Assembly (NCBI RefSeq): GCF_009708035.1
Contig: NZ_WMBQ01000001.1
Location: 1,488,001 to 1,552,000 of the forward strand
Direction of reading: 5' to 3'
DNA from: Hyphomicrobium album
GTDB taxonomy: Bacteria; Pseudomonadota; Alphaproteobacteria; Rhizobiales; Hyphomicrobiaceae
Length of the DNA: 64,000 bases
This document shows, one piece after another, positions 46,045 through 55,416 of the stretch. The position numbers were made by a program, and so were the translations under genes. The notes under the pieces are model-generated. The model had not been told where the DNA came from, did not search any database, and saw only the letters and a list, made by a program, of their open reading frames with translations. How positions within the stretch are numbered: the stretch's first letter is position 1; each line of letters starts with the position of its first letter.

Positions 46045-47835
46045 TCAGCGGCGCCCGAACAGCTTCTCGATGTCGGCGAGCTTCAGCTCGACGTACGTCG
46101 GGCGCCCGTGGTTGCACTGGCCTGAATAAGGCGTCGCCTCCATGTCGCGCAGCAGCGCGTTCATCTCGTCGGGCGCCAGCCGCCGCCCCGAGCGGACGCT
46201 GCCGTGACAGGCGATGGTCGCGCAGACGGCCAGCAGCCGCTCCTTCAAGGCGCTGCTTGCTCCCTCACGCAGGATGTCGGCGGCGATATCTCGTGTGAGG
46301 GCGGCGATGTCGGCATGCGCCAACAGCGCGGGCACCTCGCGCACGATGACGGCGCCAGCGCCGAACGGCTCGAGCACCAGGCCGAGCTCGGTCAGCTCCT
46401 CGGTCTTCTCGACCAGCACGCCGATCTCGCTATCGTCGAGGTCGACGACGACCGGCACCAGAAGGCCCTGGCGCGCGACGCCGCCGGCCGCCAGCATCGC
46501 CTTGAGACGCTCGTAGACGAGCCGCTCGTGCGCCGCGTGCTGGTCGACGATGACGATGCCGTCGCGCGTCTGCGCCACGATGTAGTTTTCATGCAGCTGC
46601 GCTCGGGCGGCGCCCAGCGGGCGATCGAGCAGCTGCTCGGCGACGGGCACCGTGAAAGCGCGCGTATCGGCGCTTGGCGTATCCATGACGTCGAGCGGCG
46701 CCTGCATGGCCTCGGCGAGCCCGAGACCGACGCCACTGCGCGCCGCCGGATAGTAACCGGGCCGCGTCCGCTCGAACGGCACGACGTTGGGGCGCAGCTC
46801 CTGCAGGGTCGCGCTGCCGTTGGCGGCAGCGGCGCGGTGACCGGCTGCATAGAGCGCCGCGCCCAACGCGTTGACGATGAGCGAACGAACCTGGCCGGCG
46901 TCGCGGAAGCGCACTTCGACCTTCGCCGGGTGCACGTTCACGTCCACCTCGTCGGGCGGCAGCGTCAAGAACAGCGCCAGCAGCGGATGGCGCCCGCGGG
47001 GAATGAGGTCGCCGTAGGCGGCACGCACGGCGCCGATCAGCAGCTTGTCCTTGACTGGGCGCCCGTTGACGAACAGGAACTGCTGCGCGGCGTCGGGCCG
47101 GTGCAGCGTCGGCAGGCCGGCAAAGCCGCTGACCGCGAGCCTGTCGCGCGCGGCAGCAACCGGAACCGCGTCGTCCATGAACTCGCGCCCCATGATGCGG
47201 CCTAAGCGCTGCAGCAGCCCCACGTCGCCTTCGACTTCGCGCAGGTAGCGCAGTCCCATGCGCTCACCCGTCGTGAGCGTGAACCCCACCTGCGGATGCG
47301 CCATCGCGAGGCGCTTGATCACCTCGGACGTCGCCTGGTTCTCGGCGCGCTCGGACTTCAAGAACTTCAGGCGTGCCGGCACGCTGGAGAAGAGATCGCG
47401 CACCTCGACGCAGGTGCCGTTATTGCCGGCGGCAGGTTTCACCGCGCCCTTGGCGCCTCGATCGACGCTCAGCGCAAAAGCATCGGCCGCATCGCGCCGG
47501 CGCGACTGGATCGTCAGCAGGGCTATCGAGCCGATGGACGGCAGCGCCTCGCCACGGAACCCGAGCGTGCGGATGTCGAACAGGTCTTCTTCGGACAGCT
47601 TGGAGGTGGCGTGGCGATCGACCGCCAGGACGAGATCCTCCGGCGGCATGCCGGCGCCGTCGTCGGTGACGCGGATCAGCGCCAGGCCGCCCGAGGCGGT
47701 GACCACGTCGATCTCGCTGGCACCGGCGTCCAGCGCGTTCTCGACCAGCTCCTTGACGACGCTGGCCGGCCGCTCGATGACCTCGCCGGCGGCGATACGG
47801 TTTATGGTCTCCGGTGAAAGCTGGCGGATGGGCAT
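46045..47835 (-). CDS. mutL: DNA mismatch repair protein MutL
   Basis: A 596-residue MutL. The GHKL ATPase start is intact (GEVIERPASVVKELVENALDAGA, DDGAGM, TLGFRGEALPSIGSIA). The C-terminal part has the endonuclease motif DQHAAHERLVYE, as expected in bacteria that lack MutH. It is transcribed away from ppa across a 238-base shared promoter region. Confidence 0.97.
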   Translation of the reverse strand: MPIRQLSPETINRIAAGEVIERPASVVKELVENALDAGASEIDVVTASGGLALIRVTDDGAGMPPEDLVLAVDRHATSKLSEEDLFDIRTLGFRGEALPSIGSIALLTIQSRRRDAADAFALSVDRGAKGAVKPAAGNNGTCVEVRDLFSSVPARLKFLKSERAENQATSEVIKRLAMAHPQVGFTLTTGERMGLRYLREVEGDVGLLQRLGRIMGREFMDDAVPVAAARDRLAVSGFAGLPTLHRPDAAQQFLFVNGRPVKDKLLIGAVRAAYGDLIPRGRHPLLALFLTLPPDEVDVNVHPAKVEVRFRDAGQVRSLIVNALGAALYAAGHRAAAANGSATLQELRPNVVPFERTRPGYYPAARSGVGLGLAEAMQAPLDVMDTPSADTRAFTVPVAEQLLDRPLGAARAQLHENYIVAQTRDGIVIVDQHAAHERLVYERLKAMLAAGGVARQGLLVPVVVDLDDSEIGVLVEKTEELTELGLVLEPFGAGAVIVREVPALLAHADIAALTRDIAADILREGASSALKERLLAVCATIACHGSVRSGRRLAPDEMNALLRDMEATPYSGQCNHGRPTYVELKLADIEKLFGRR

Positions 47836-48073
47836 TCGGGCCTTCTCCCTGCGAAGCCAGGAGGCTAGCGCATCCGCCGATTCGCTACGACGCGCCGAAC
47901 GGGCCGGGTTGCAGCTCCCTGTGTACTAATGTCCGAGGCAAAACGAGGGGTTGCGAGGCGACGCGTCGCAGTGGCGCTGTTATCTGATGTGCGGCATTCG
48001 TCCACCACTTTGCGCCAAGAGTTGAATGCGTGCCGGCGGCGCCGGCGCCCGAAGTCATGAATTGGAACAACCC

Positions 48074-48610
48074 ATGCGGCTCGACGCCATTGCGATCGGA
48101 TTGAACCCACCCCTCGACATCAACGTCATCGTCGAGGTGCCCGTGGGCGGCGAGCCCATCAAGTACGAGATGGACAAGGCGTCGGGCACGCTGTTCGTCG
48201 ACCGCTTCCTCTACACGCCGATGCGCTACCCCGGAAACTACGGGTTCGTGCCGCACACGCTGTCGCTCGACGGCGACCCGATCGACGTCCTCGTCTGCAA
48301 CACCCGCGCCATTGTCCCCGGCGCCGTTATCAACTGCCGTCCAGTCGGCGTGCTCGTCATGCGCGACGAGGGCGGCGGCGACGAAAAGATCATCGCCGTG
48401 CCGAGCAGCAAAACAACGATGCGCTACGACAAGGTGGCGAACTACACCGACCTGCCGCAGATCACCGTGCAGCAGATCGAGCACTTCTTCGGGCACTACA
48501 AGGATCTGGAGCCCGGCAAGTGGGCGAAGATCGACCACCTCGGCGATTCCGGCGAGGCGCGGCGGCTGATCAGCGAGGCGATCGAGCGCGCCAAGAAGTC
48601 GAACGGCTGA
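48074..48610 (+). CDS. ppa: Inorganic pyrophosphatase (family I)
   Basis: A 178-residue soluble enzyme that splits pyrophosphate to phosphate. Family I signatures are [30 protein letters not shown], and the metal-binding [12 protein letters not shown] 48074 ([18 protein letters not shown]) is the usual N-terminus; the earlier ATG at 48026 adds 16 unrelated residues. Confidence 0.97.
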   Translation: MRLDAIAIGLNPPLDINVIVEVPVGGEPIKYEMDKASGTLFVDRFLYTPMRYPGNYGFVPHTLSLDGDPIDVLVCNTRAIVPGAVINCRPVGVLVMRDEGGGDEKIIAVPSSKTTMRYDKVANYTDLPQITVQQIEHFFGHYKDLEPGKWAKIDHLGDSGEARRLISEAIERAKKSNG

Positions 48611-48622
48611 ACCTGGCTCGGC

Positions 48623-50032
48623 TCAGCCTTTCTTCGCCTGCTGCAGCGTCGGCTTGCCGACGATAGTGACGATCAGGTTCTGTGTCTCGAGCAGCCGCTT
48701 GGCAACGCGCTTCAGGTCGTCGAGCGTCACCGCCGCGACCATGGCGTTGCGGTTGTCGACGTATTCCGGCCCGAAGCCATCCATGCGCAAGCCGAGGAGC
48801 TGCGAGGCGATCTTGGCGTTGGTGTCGAAGCGCAAGGGATACGAGCCGATCAGATAGCTCTTGGCGTTGTCGAGGTCGGTCTGGCTGACGTCGCCATCCG
48901 CCATCTTCTTCAGCTCGGCGCGGATGATGTCGAGCGACTGCCCCATCATGTCGTTGCGCGTGGCGACGCCGCCCGAGAAGATCGAGGTGTGCTGGAAGGG
49001 ATAGACGTAGGTGTAGACCGAGTAGGCGAGGCCGCGCTTCTCGCGCACCTCCTCCATCAACTTCGATGCGAAACCGCCGCCGCCGAGGATCTGGTTCAAG
49101 ACGAACGCCGCCATGAAGTCGGGGTCCTTGCGGGGCATGGCGCCGAGCCCGAACACCGCCACCGACTGCGGGACGTTCATGTCGACCACCGTCTGGCGGC
49201 CGCCGGAGACGGGATTGGTTTTCGCGACGGGCGCCAGCTCGGCCTTGTCCGGCAGATCGCCGAACACCTCGTCGAGTAGCTTGCCGAGCTGCTCCGGCGT
49301 GATGTCGCCGACGGCCACGACCTTCAGCGTGTCCTTGGCGAACACCCGCTTACGATAGCTCTCGAGGTCAGCGCCGGTCATCTTGCCGACCGTCGCCTCG
49401 GTGCCGTTGGCCGGGCGCGCATACGGGTGACCGGCAAAGGCCACGGCGTACCATTCGTTCTGCGCCACCTTGTCGGGATCGCGCGCGGCATAGGCGAGCG
49501 AAGCGAGCAGCTGCTGGCGAATGCGCTCCACTGCATCCTGATCGAAGCGCGGCTTGGTCAGCGCCAGCTTCAAGAGCTTCGCAGCCTCGTCGCGGTTGGC
49601 GGTGAGCGTTTCGAAATTCCCGTAGAAGGCGTCCTTCGCCTCCTCATAGTTCATGCGCATGGACAGATCCTCCATGCGCTCCTGGAAGTCGCGCGAGACA
49701 AGGTCGCCGGCGCCTTCGTCCAGCATGGCGGTGACGAAATTGGCGACACCCTCCTTGCCGGCCGGGTCCTGCGAGCTGCCGCCGTCGAAGGCGAAGCGCA
49801 TGGCCATCATCGGCACAGCGTGCTCCTCGACGAGCCACGCCTCGATGCCACCGGGGCTCTTCACGGTTTGGATTTTCATGGCGTTCGCAGAAGGGCTGAA
49901 GGTGGCGACGAATGCGGCGGCAAGCGTGGCAAGCGACGCGGCGATGCCCATGCGGCGGGACGCGACGCGCCAAGCCGTAGAGCGCAGGGGACGGGCTGCG
50001 ACCATATCATAGCCTCTTGGCTTTGCGGGCAT
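48623..50032 (-). CDS. M16-family peptidase-like protein, zinc motif lost
   Basis: A 469-residue exported protein of the insulinase/pitrilysin family. The place of the HxxEH zinc motif reads GVANFVTAMLDEG, so it cannot bind zinc in the usual way. The rest of the fold is kept (LQILGGGGFASKLMEEVREKRGLAYSVYTY type segments). It is the non-catalytic partner of the gene upstream; its ATG overlaps that gene's stop (ATGA). A hydrophobic signal lies around residues 28-50. Confidence 0.9.
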   Translation of the reverse strand: MPAKPRGYDMVAARPLRSTAWRVASRRMGIAASLATLAAAFVATFSPSANAMKIQTVKSPGGIEAWLVEEHAVPMMAMRFAFDGGSSQDPAGKEGVANFVTAMLDEGAGDLVSRDFQERMEDLSMRMNYEEAKDAFYGNFETLTANRDEAAKLLKLALTKPRFDQDAVERIRQQLLASLAYAARDPDKVAQNEWYAVAFAGHPYARPANGTEATVGKMTGADLESYRKRVFAKDTLKVVAVGDITPEQLGKLLDEVFGDLPDKAELAPVAKTNPVSGGRQTVVDMNVPQSVAVFGLGAMPRKDPDFMAAFVLNQILGGGGFASKLMEEVREKRGLAYSVYTYVYPFQHTSIFSGGVATRNDMMGQSLDIIRAELKKMADGDVSQTDLDNAKSYLIGSYPLRFDTNAKIASQLLGLRMDGFGPEYVDNRNAMVAAVTLDDLKRVAKRLLETQNLIVTIVGKPTLQQAKKG

Positions 50033-51432
50033 CAGGAGCGCGTGTGCGCAACGGGCTTCTCGACGTGTTCGCCGGCTGCCTTGCCGTCATCGGGCTCGGG
50101 AAGCAGCCAGCCCGTTACGGAGCGACGCGCGTCCAAGTACTCGTCGGCGACCTTCTTCACGTCGTCGGCGGTTACCTTCGAGAGGGCGGCGGGCCACCCT
50201 TCGACCTGGTCGATGGAGCGGCCGATGGCGACCGCCCACCCGTAGCGGCGGGCGAGGTTCGCCTGGTTGTCGCTGTCGTAGATGTAGTCGGCGAGCAACG
50301 ACTTCTTGGCGCGCTCGAGCTCGAGCTTGGTGACGCCGTTCGTACGGATCTCGTCGAGCACGCTGTCGACGTCGGCTTCGACCGCCTTGAGATCGCCGTT
50401 GCCCGATACGGCGTAGAGCGAGATGGCGCCCGAATCCAGGCTGTAGCCGGAGTAGTCACCCCCGGTCGTCGCCGCGAGCTTGTCCTCGACGACGAGCTTG
50501 CGATAGAGGCGGCTCGTCGCTCCGTCGGCGAGGATCTTCATCAAGAGATCGAGCGCTTCGGCCTCGCCGGGTTTGGCCGTCACGTAGCTCGGCGCGACAT
50601 AGTAGCGGTGGAACGAGGCATTGCCCGCGCGCGGATCCTTCAACGTCAGGCGGCGCGGCACGATGTGCGGCGGATCCTGAGGACGGGCGCGAGTCTCGAC
50701 CTCCGGATTTGCCGGGATCTTTCCGTACGTCTCTTCGGCGAGGCGCTTCACCTCCTCGGCCGTGACGTCGCCGGCAACAACAAGGATAGCGTTGTTCGGC
50801 GCGTAGTACCGCTTGTAGAAGCGCAGTGCATCCTCGCGCGACAGATTCGCCATCTCGTGCGCCCAGCCGATAACCGGCACGCCATATGGGTGAGACAGAT
50901 AGAGGGCCGCATTCATCTGCTCGTCGAGCCGGGCGCCGGGATTGTTGTCGATGCGCGAGCGGCGCTCCTCGATGATCACCTGCCGCTCCGTCGCCACCTC
51001 GTCATTGGTGAGGCGCAGGTGGGTCATGCGGTCGGCCTCCATCTCCATCAGCGTCTTGAGCTGATCCTTGGAGATGCGCTGGTGGTAGGCGGTGACGTCC
51101 TGGCCGGTGAACGCGTTGTCCTGGCCGCCGAGCTTGGAGATGATCTTGGAAAAGTCGCCGACGGCGATCTTGTCCGTCGATTTGAACATCAGGTGCTCGA
51201 GGAAGTGAGCGATGCCGGAGACGCCCTTCGGCTCGTCGGCTGCACCGACCTTGTACCACACCATGTGCGTGACGACGGGAGCGCGGTGGTCGGGGATGAC
51301 CACGACCTCCATCCCGTTCGACAGCTTGAACTCGGAAGCGCGGGGCTCGGCGGAGACAGTCTGGTGGGCGAATGCGAGCATGAATAGGGCCATGGCTGTG
51401 ATTGTCGGACGGCTGACGCCGAGCTTGAGCAT
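50032..51432 (-). CDS. M16-family zinc peptidase, catalytic subunit
   Basis: A 466-residue exported protein with the inverted zinc motif H76-F-L-E79-H80 in GIAHFLEHLMFKST, a signal peptide (about residues 1-28), and the second conserved region with SRLYRKLVVEDKLAA. Pairs of one active and one inactive M16 subunit form a clamshell peptidase for short peptides. It is the first gene of a two-gene operon with the inactive partner. Confidence 0.93.
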   Translation of the reverse strand: MLKLGVSRPTITAMALFMLAFAHQTVSAEPRASEFKLSNGMEVVVIPDHRAPVVTHMVWYKVGAADEPKGVSGIAHFLEHLMFKSTDKIAVGDFSKIISKLGGQDNAFTGQDVTAYHQRISKDQLKTLMEMEADRMTHLRLTNDEVATERQVIIEERRSRIDNNPGARLDEQMNAALYLSHPYGVPVIGWAHEMANLSREDALRFYKRYYAPNNAILVVAGDVTAEEVKRLAEETYGKIPANPEVETRARPQDPPHIVPRRLTLKDPRAGNASFHRYYVAPSYVTAKPGEAEALDLLMKILADGATSRLYRKLVVEDKLAATTGGDYSGYSLDSGAISLYAVSGNGDLKAVEADVDSVLDEIRTNGVTKLELERAKKSLLADYIYDSDNQANLARRYGWAVAIGRSIDQVEGWPAALSKVTADDVKKVADEYLDARRSVTGWLLPEPDDGKAAGEHVEKPVAHTRS

Positions 51433-51755
51433 CGATGTAACCCCGATCTAGGTCGCGGACGCGTTGAGGGACGTGAACCGCACTCGTCGTCGGCTCGGCG
51501 AAACAGTCGCTGGGGCTGTCATCTTCGGGTTCGCACCCCCCTTGTCAAATGACATCGTGTTCATCTGCGGAGGCCTGTGAAGAAGGTGCCGGAGCCCCTG
51601 TCGAGCCTCACTCCGACGGCTTGAACGGATTGCGGCTGTCGCCCATATGTTCTCACGGAGAACCAGCGCTCGAGCAGCGAGGCTGGCGCCGACGGAGGCC
51701 AAAGTTAAGAGGCTCCGCCCAAAGTTGAAGGTCGCTTAAGAAGGACTTTCTGAGA
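51433..51755 (+). promoter_or_regulatory. Intergenic region with hsp20 leader
   Basis: No gene is apparent in these 323 bases between the divergent peptidase and hsp20 genes. The last 65 bases form the structured hsp20 leader (entered separately). No sigma-32-type promoter was assigned with confidence. Confidence 0.5.
51693..51750 (+). promoter_or_regulatory. ROSE-like RNA thermometer of hsp20
   Basis: Two hairpins precede the ATG. The second (51727-51750) pairs 51727-51737 with 51741-51750, leaving one bulged G at 51734. It encloses the ribosome-binding site AAGGA in a UCGCU...AAGGA stem, the hallmark of ROSE elements, where a G opposite the ribosome-binding site makes the stem melt on heating. 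The first hairpin (51693-51700 with 51711-51717) also has a bulged G. ROSE elements are known leaders of small heat-shock genes in rhizobia and relatives. Confidence 0.75.
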
Positions 51756-52184
51756 ATGTCGCGCATTTCCCTACTGTCGAGCCCGCTGCTTTTGGGTTTC
51801 GAGGAGATCGAGCGCCTTATCGATCGGGCGAACAAGGGATCGAGCGACGGTTACCCCCCTTACAACGTCGAACGCGTCGACGCGTCCAACGGCGAAGGGG
51901 ACACGCTGCGCATCACGCTGGCCGTCGCCGGGTTCACGCGCGATCAACTCGAGATCACGCTCGCCGACAGTCAGTTGACCGTGCGCGGCAAGCAGACCGA
52001 AGAGAAGACGCGCAATTACCTCTATCGCGGCATTGCGGCGCGACAATTTACCCGCACCTTCGTGCTAGCGGAGGGAATCGAGGTAAAGTCCGCTGACTTG
52101 TCCGATGGGCTGCTCGCAATCGACCTGAAGCGCCTGGAGCCGGAGCGCCTGGTGCGGACGATCGAGATCAGCGACAGAAAATAA
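51756..52184 (+). CDS. Small heat-shock protein, Hsp20 family
   Basis: A 142-residue alpha-crystallin-type chaperone. The central domain runs from about residue 36 to 130 (TLRITLAVAGFTRDQLEITLADSQLTVRGKQ), and the C-terminal motif is replaced by VRTIEI, which still holds an I-x-I-like anchor. It binds unfolding proteins under heat stress. Translation is probably held off at low temperature by the leader hairpin. It is followed by a DUF1150 gene, a common pair in this group. Confidence 0.95.
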   Translation: MSRISLLSSPLLLGFEEIERLIDRANKGSSDGYPPYNVERVDASNGEGDTLRITLAVAGFTRDQLEITLADSQLTVRGKQTEEKTRNYLYRGIAARQFTRTFVLAEGIEVKSADLSDGLLAIDLKRLEPERLVRTIEISDRK

Positions 52185-52316
52185 CTTGCGTCAGCGTTGC
52201 ATCGAGACTGCCACATCGTGCGTTTTAGCGATGGGCGCAGACCCGGGACGCCGATACGCCCACCGCTGATTTCCGATGGCGGTGTGCCGGGCCCGGCTTG
52301 CAGAAGGAGTTGCGTC

Positions 52317-52586
52317 ATGACCGAAGCCGACAAGACCATTTATGCCAGTCAAGTGATGACCGAGCATGAGCTCGCCACGCTCGGCGGCGGCGTTGTCGCC
52401 TACATCAAGACGCTCACCGCGGACGAAGCGAGCCGTATGTTCCCGACCATCGAGGGACTGCCGAAGGGCATCAATCTGTTCTCGCTGCACGCCGCCGACG
52501 GCACTCCCCTCGCCCTGACCGACACGCGCCAGGCCGCCATCGGTCACGCGATCGACGACGACCTCGAGATCGCCAGCGTCCACTAA
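52317..52586 (+). CDS. DUF1150 protein
   Basis: An 89-residue cytoplasmic protein matching DUF1150: VMTEHELATLGGGVVAYIK, GINLFSLHAADGTPLALTDTR, and the short C-terminal ASVH. It often sits next to small heat-shock genes in alphaproteobacteria. A good AAGGAG lies before ATG 52317, and a terminator follows. Function unknown. Confidence 0.88.
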   Translation: MTEADKTIYASQVMTEHELATLGGGVVAYIKTLTADEASRMFPTIEGLPKGINLFSLHAADGTPLALTDTRQAAIGHAIDDDLEIASVH

Positions 52587-52633
52587 TGCATGCACCTCGT
52601 GCACTCGGTGCATGAACCGCGTGTACCAGCCTC

Positions 52634-52662
52634 AAGGCTCCGGAATGTTCCGGAGCCTTTTT
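52634..52662 (+). terminator. Rho-independent terminator of hsp20-DUF1150
   Basis: An 11-bp perfect stem (52634-52644 with 52649-52659), a four-base loop (ATGT), and five consecutive Ts (52658-52662, the first two shared with the stem). It lies 48 bases after the DUF1150 stop. Confidence 0.88.
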
Positions 52663-52697
52663 CGTTGGGCCCGGGGATAAGTCGGCGGGGATTAAGT

Positions 52698-53681
52698 CTA
52701 GCTGCGATAGTTGGAGAATTGGCCGCGGGCGCGGAAGCGCGCGAGGTACGTCGGCACGATGGCGGCAACGCCGTGCGGCGTTGCAACGCCCAACGCCGCA
52801 AGCGTGCGGCCTTCGCTTTTGGCCTCGGCGCTGACGACGTTGTCGCGCTGGAGCATGCGCACCTGATCGAGCGTCACCGGCCGCAGCGCGTTGGGCAGCG
52901 GCCAGGTGAGGATCGCCTGCAGCTTCGCCAGCCAGAACGGTAGCGGCAGGTACCCGCGGCTGCGCCCCGCCCATTCCTGCGTCAGGTCGAGCAGCTGGCG
53001 GAACGACAGGACCTCAGGTCCGCCCGCCTCGTAGATCGTGTCGGGCTTCGCGTCGCCCGCGGCGCAGGCAGCGACGGCGGTAGCGAGGTCGCCGACGAAT
53101 ACCGGCTGAAAGCGCGTCCGCCCGCCGCCGATCAGCGGCAAGAGCGGCGAGATACGCGCCATGGCGGCGAAGCGATTGAAGAACTCGTCCTCCGGACCGA
53201 AGACGATGGACGGGCGGATTATGACGGCGCCGGGGAACTCCTCGCGCACCGCCGCCTCGCCCTCGGCCTTCGAGCGCGCATAGCGCGACGCCGACTTGCG
53301 ATTGGCGCCGATGGCCGAGATGTGAACGAAGTGGCGCACGCCGGCCTCGCGCGCAGCTTTCGCCATCGCCCGCGGCGCGTCGACGTGGATCGCCTGGAAT
53401 GTCTGCTTGCCGCCGCTCGTCAGCACGCCGACCGCGTTGACCACGACCTTGGCGCCGCTGACGGCGCGCTCAACCGAATGCGGGTAGCGCCCGTTGGCTT
53501 GCACGGGCGCGACCTGCCCGACGAAACCGGCCGGCTGCAGGAAGCCGGCGAGGTCCGGCCGGCGCACGGCGGCGCGCACGCGCCAGCCCTGCTTGGCGAG
53601 TGCGGCTACGGCATAGCGGCCGACAAATCCCGAGCCGCCAAAAACCGTCGCCAGGCCCCGATCGTCCAGCCGATCCGCCAT
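52698..53681 (-). CDS. NDUFA9-like NAD(P)-binding protein (complex I-associated SDR)
   Basis: A 327-residue atypical SDR with GGSGFVGRYAVAAL near the N-terminus, a HFVHISAIGANR strand and a YARSKAEGEAAVRE helix carrying the YxxxK pair, then IIRPSIVFGPEDEFFNRFA. This matches the NDUFA9 group, related to an accessory subunit of respiratory complex I. ATG 53681 is chosen; the open frame beyond it is antisense to tRNA-Leu. A role in respiration is inferred from family only. Confidence 0.88.
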   Translation of the reverse strand: MADRLDDRGLATVFGGSGFVGRYAVAALAKQGWRVRAAVRRPDLAGFLQPAGFVGQVAPVQANGRYPHSVERAVSGAKVVVNAVGVLTSGGKQTFQAIHVDAPRAMAKAAREAGVRHFVHISAIGANRKSASRYARSKAEGEAAVREEFPGAVIIRPSIVFGPEDEFFNRFAAMARISPLLPLIGGGRTRFQPVFVGDLATAVAACAAGDAKPDTIYEAGGPEVLSFRQLLDLTQEWAGRSRGYLPLPFWLAKLQAILTWPLPNALRPVTLDQVRMLQRDNVVSAEAKSEGRTLAALGVATPHGVAAIVPTYLARFRARGQFSNYRS

Positions 53682-53805
53682 CGTCCGTCTCCGGTTGCGC
53701 AATGGGCCAGAGATACACGAGGTTTGCCGGTGCCGGAAGGATGCGCGCCGCCGCACGCTGCCTAATTGACAAGGGCCGCGGCGCTCTCTAACTGATCGCC
53801 TCCGT

Positions 53806-53892
53806 GCCCAGGTGGCGGAATTGGTAGACGCACCAGCTTCAGGTGCTGGCGCCCGCAAGGGTGTGGAGGTTCGAGTCCTCTCCTGGGCACCA
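53806..53892 (+). tRNA. tRNA-Leu (anticodon CAG)
   Basis: A class II tRNA with a long variable arm. The acceptor GCCCAGG (53806-53812) pairs with CCTGGGC (53882-53888), the D-arm has TGGCGGAATTGGTAGACGC, and the anticodon stem CCAGC/GCTGG holds TTCAGGT (anticodon CAG). The variable arm is followed by a T-arm containing GTTCGAGTC, with an encoded CCA at 53890-53892. Confidence 0.97.
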
Positions 53893-53961
53893 TCCTACAA
53901 TCAGGATCGATGGCGGCGCGAGGGCGCCTGAGTGGCCGGCTGCGGCGCGTCAGGGCCGCGC

Positions 53962-54393
53962 CTACTTCTCGCAGCGGTGGACGTATTCGCGCGGCGAGTT
54001 CGACTTGAAGACGCCCGTGTTCGAATTCCAGTCACCCACCTCGAGCATGTCCTTGTGCACGATCCGCTCCGCGATCGTGCAATTGGTCTTGCAGTCGGTG
54101 CCGTCCTTGTTCTTCAGGATCTGGGCGAGGACGATCCGGTGACCGCGGATGTCGCCGACGATGTCGATCAGCCGCTCGGTGAAATCGGTCTCCGACGTGC
54201 CGTCGATGCGCCGGCTGAGCAGGAAGTTGCGGTTGCGGGGAATGTTCTCCGTCTTCGCGTCCGTCTCCGTGTTGCACCAGTAGCCGCCGAGAAAGAGCGC
54301 ATCGAGTTCCTGCGCTTGGGCGGTGGACGCTCCCGCCCATAGGGGGACGGACATGATTGCAAACAGCGCGAATAGACGGATGGTGCTGGCCAC
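53962..54393 (-). CDS. Exported protein of unknown function
   Basis: A 143-residue protein with a signal peptide (about residues 1-28, STAQAQ). The mature chain is beta-rich with four Cys (GGYWCNTET, GTDCKTNCTIAE, YVHRCEK) that could form two disulfides, and a short acidic patch. I recognise no family. It is convergent with tRNA-Leu. Confidence 0.75.
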   Translation of the reverse strand: MASTIRLFALFAIMSVPLWAGASTAQAQELDALFLGGYWCNTETDAKTENIPRNRNFLLSRRIDGTSETDFTERLIDIVGDIRGHRIVLAQILKNKDGTDCKTNCTIAERIVHKDMLEVGDWNSNTGVFKSNSPREYVHRCEK

Positions 54394-54649
54394 GGTCGGG
54401 ATTCCCTGAACGCTCTATAGTCGCTTGCTAGCAAGTCTTCGGTGGCCGAAGCCAGAGGCGCCCAGCCGATTGGTTATTGCCTTGCTTAGGCCGCTCCGCA
54501 AGCGCCATCACGGGGAGTAGCAATTTCATCGCTGCCGCCGCACTTGCGCAGCGCCGGGCGAATTCGATAGGTGAACCATAGTTAAAGCCTTCGGGCGTAT
54601 TCTAGTTGGCTGCCCATCGCAGCCCACTCCATGCAAGGGCTCTACAACG

Positions 54650-55270
54650 ATGGCCAAATCTTCGATCGTCCTGCACAAGGACGACTTGCCCGCCGGGCTC
54701 AGCTTCGGGCCGAGCGTCGCCGTCGATACCGAGACATTGGGACTGAACGTCAACCGCGACCGCCTCTGCCTCGTCCAGCTCTCGTCGGGCGACGGAACGG
54801 CTCACCTCGTGCAGTTCGACGGCCGCGATTATTCGGCTCCCAATCTCAAGGCGCTGCTGACCGACAAGGCGGTCCTCAAGATCTTCCATTTCGCCCGCTT
54901 CGACATCGCCGTGCTGGAGAAGTACCTCGGCGTCGTCACCGCGCCGATCTACTGCACCAAGATCGTCTCGAAGCTGGTGCGCACCTATACGGACCGCCAC
55001 GGGCTCAAGGACCTGGTTGCCGAGCTGGCCGGGATCGAGTTGTCGAAGCAGCAGCAGAGCTCGGACTGGGCCGCCGGCGAGCTGTCCCAGCAGCAGCTCG
55101 CCTATGCCGCCTCGGACGTGCTCCACCTGCATGCCGTCAAGGCCAAGCTCGACGCCATGCTGGCCCGCGACGGGCGCCAAGCCTACGCCGACGCCGCTTT
55201 CGGCTTCCTGCCGACGCGCGCCAAGCTCGACCTCGCTGGCTTCGGAGAGGACGACATTTTCTCACATTGA
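54650..55270 (+). CDS. Ribonuclease D-like 3'-5' exonuclease (short form)
   Basis: A 206-residue enzyme consisting of the DEDDy exonuclease domain only: VAVDTETLGL (Exo I Asp and Glu), HFARFDIAVL (Exo II), and QQLAYAASDVLHLHAV (Exo III, Tyr and Asp). It lacks the C-terminal HRDC domains of full RNase D. It trims 3' ends of tRNA precursors or degrades structured RNA. Confidence 0.9.
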   Translation: MAKSSIVLHKDDLPAGLSFGPSVAVDTETLGLNVNRDRLCLVQLSSGDGTAHLVQFDGRDYSAPNLKALLTDKAVLKIFHFARFDIAVLEKYLGVVTAPIYCTKIVSKLVRTYTDRHGLKDLVAELAGIELSKQQQSSDWAAGELSQQQLAYAASDVLHLHAVKAKLDAMLARDGRQAYADAAFGFLPTRAKLDLAGFGEDDIFSH

Positions 55271-55416
55271 GGTTACGGGGAATCCGTGGCTGAGAAGTCC
55301 CAGCGCACCGCGGCCGGCACGCGGGCGTGGAAACACCGCCTTTGTGGGGGCCCCTAGTCCCAATATAACCCCAATTGACGGCGATCTAGCCGCATCCGCC
55401 GCCGGCTGAGGGGCGT

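Noticed and set aside
48625-49860. The second M16 gene as an active peptidase
   Set aside because: The HxxEH zinc motif is replaced by residues that cannot bind zinc, so it is called as the inactive partner instead.
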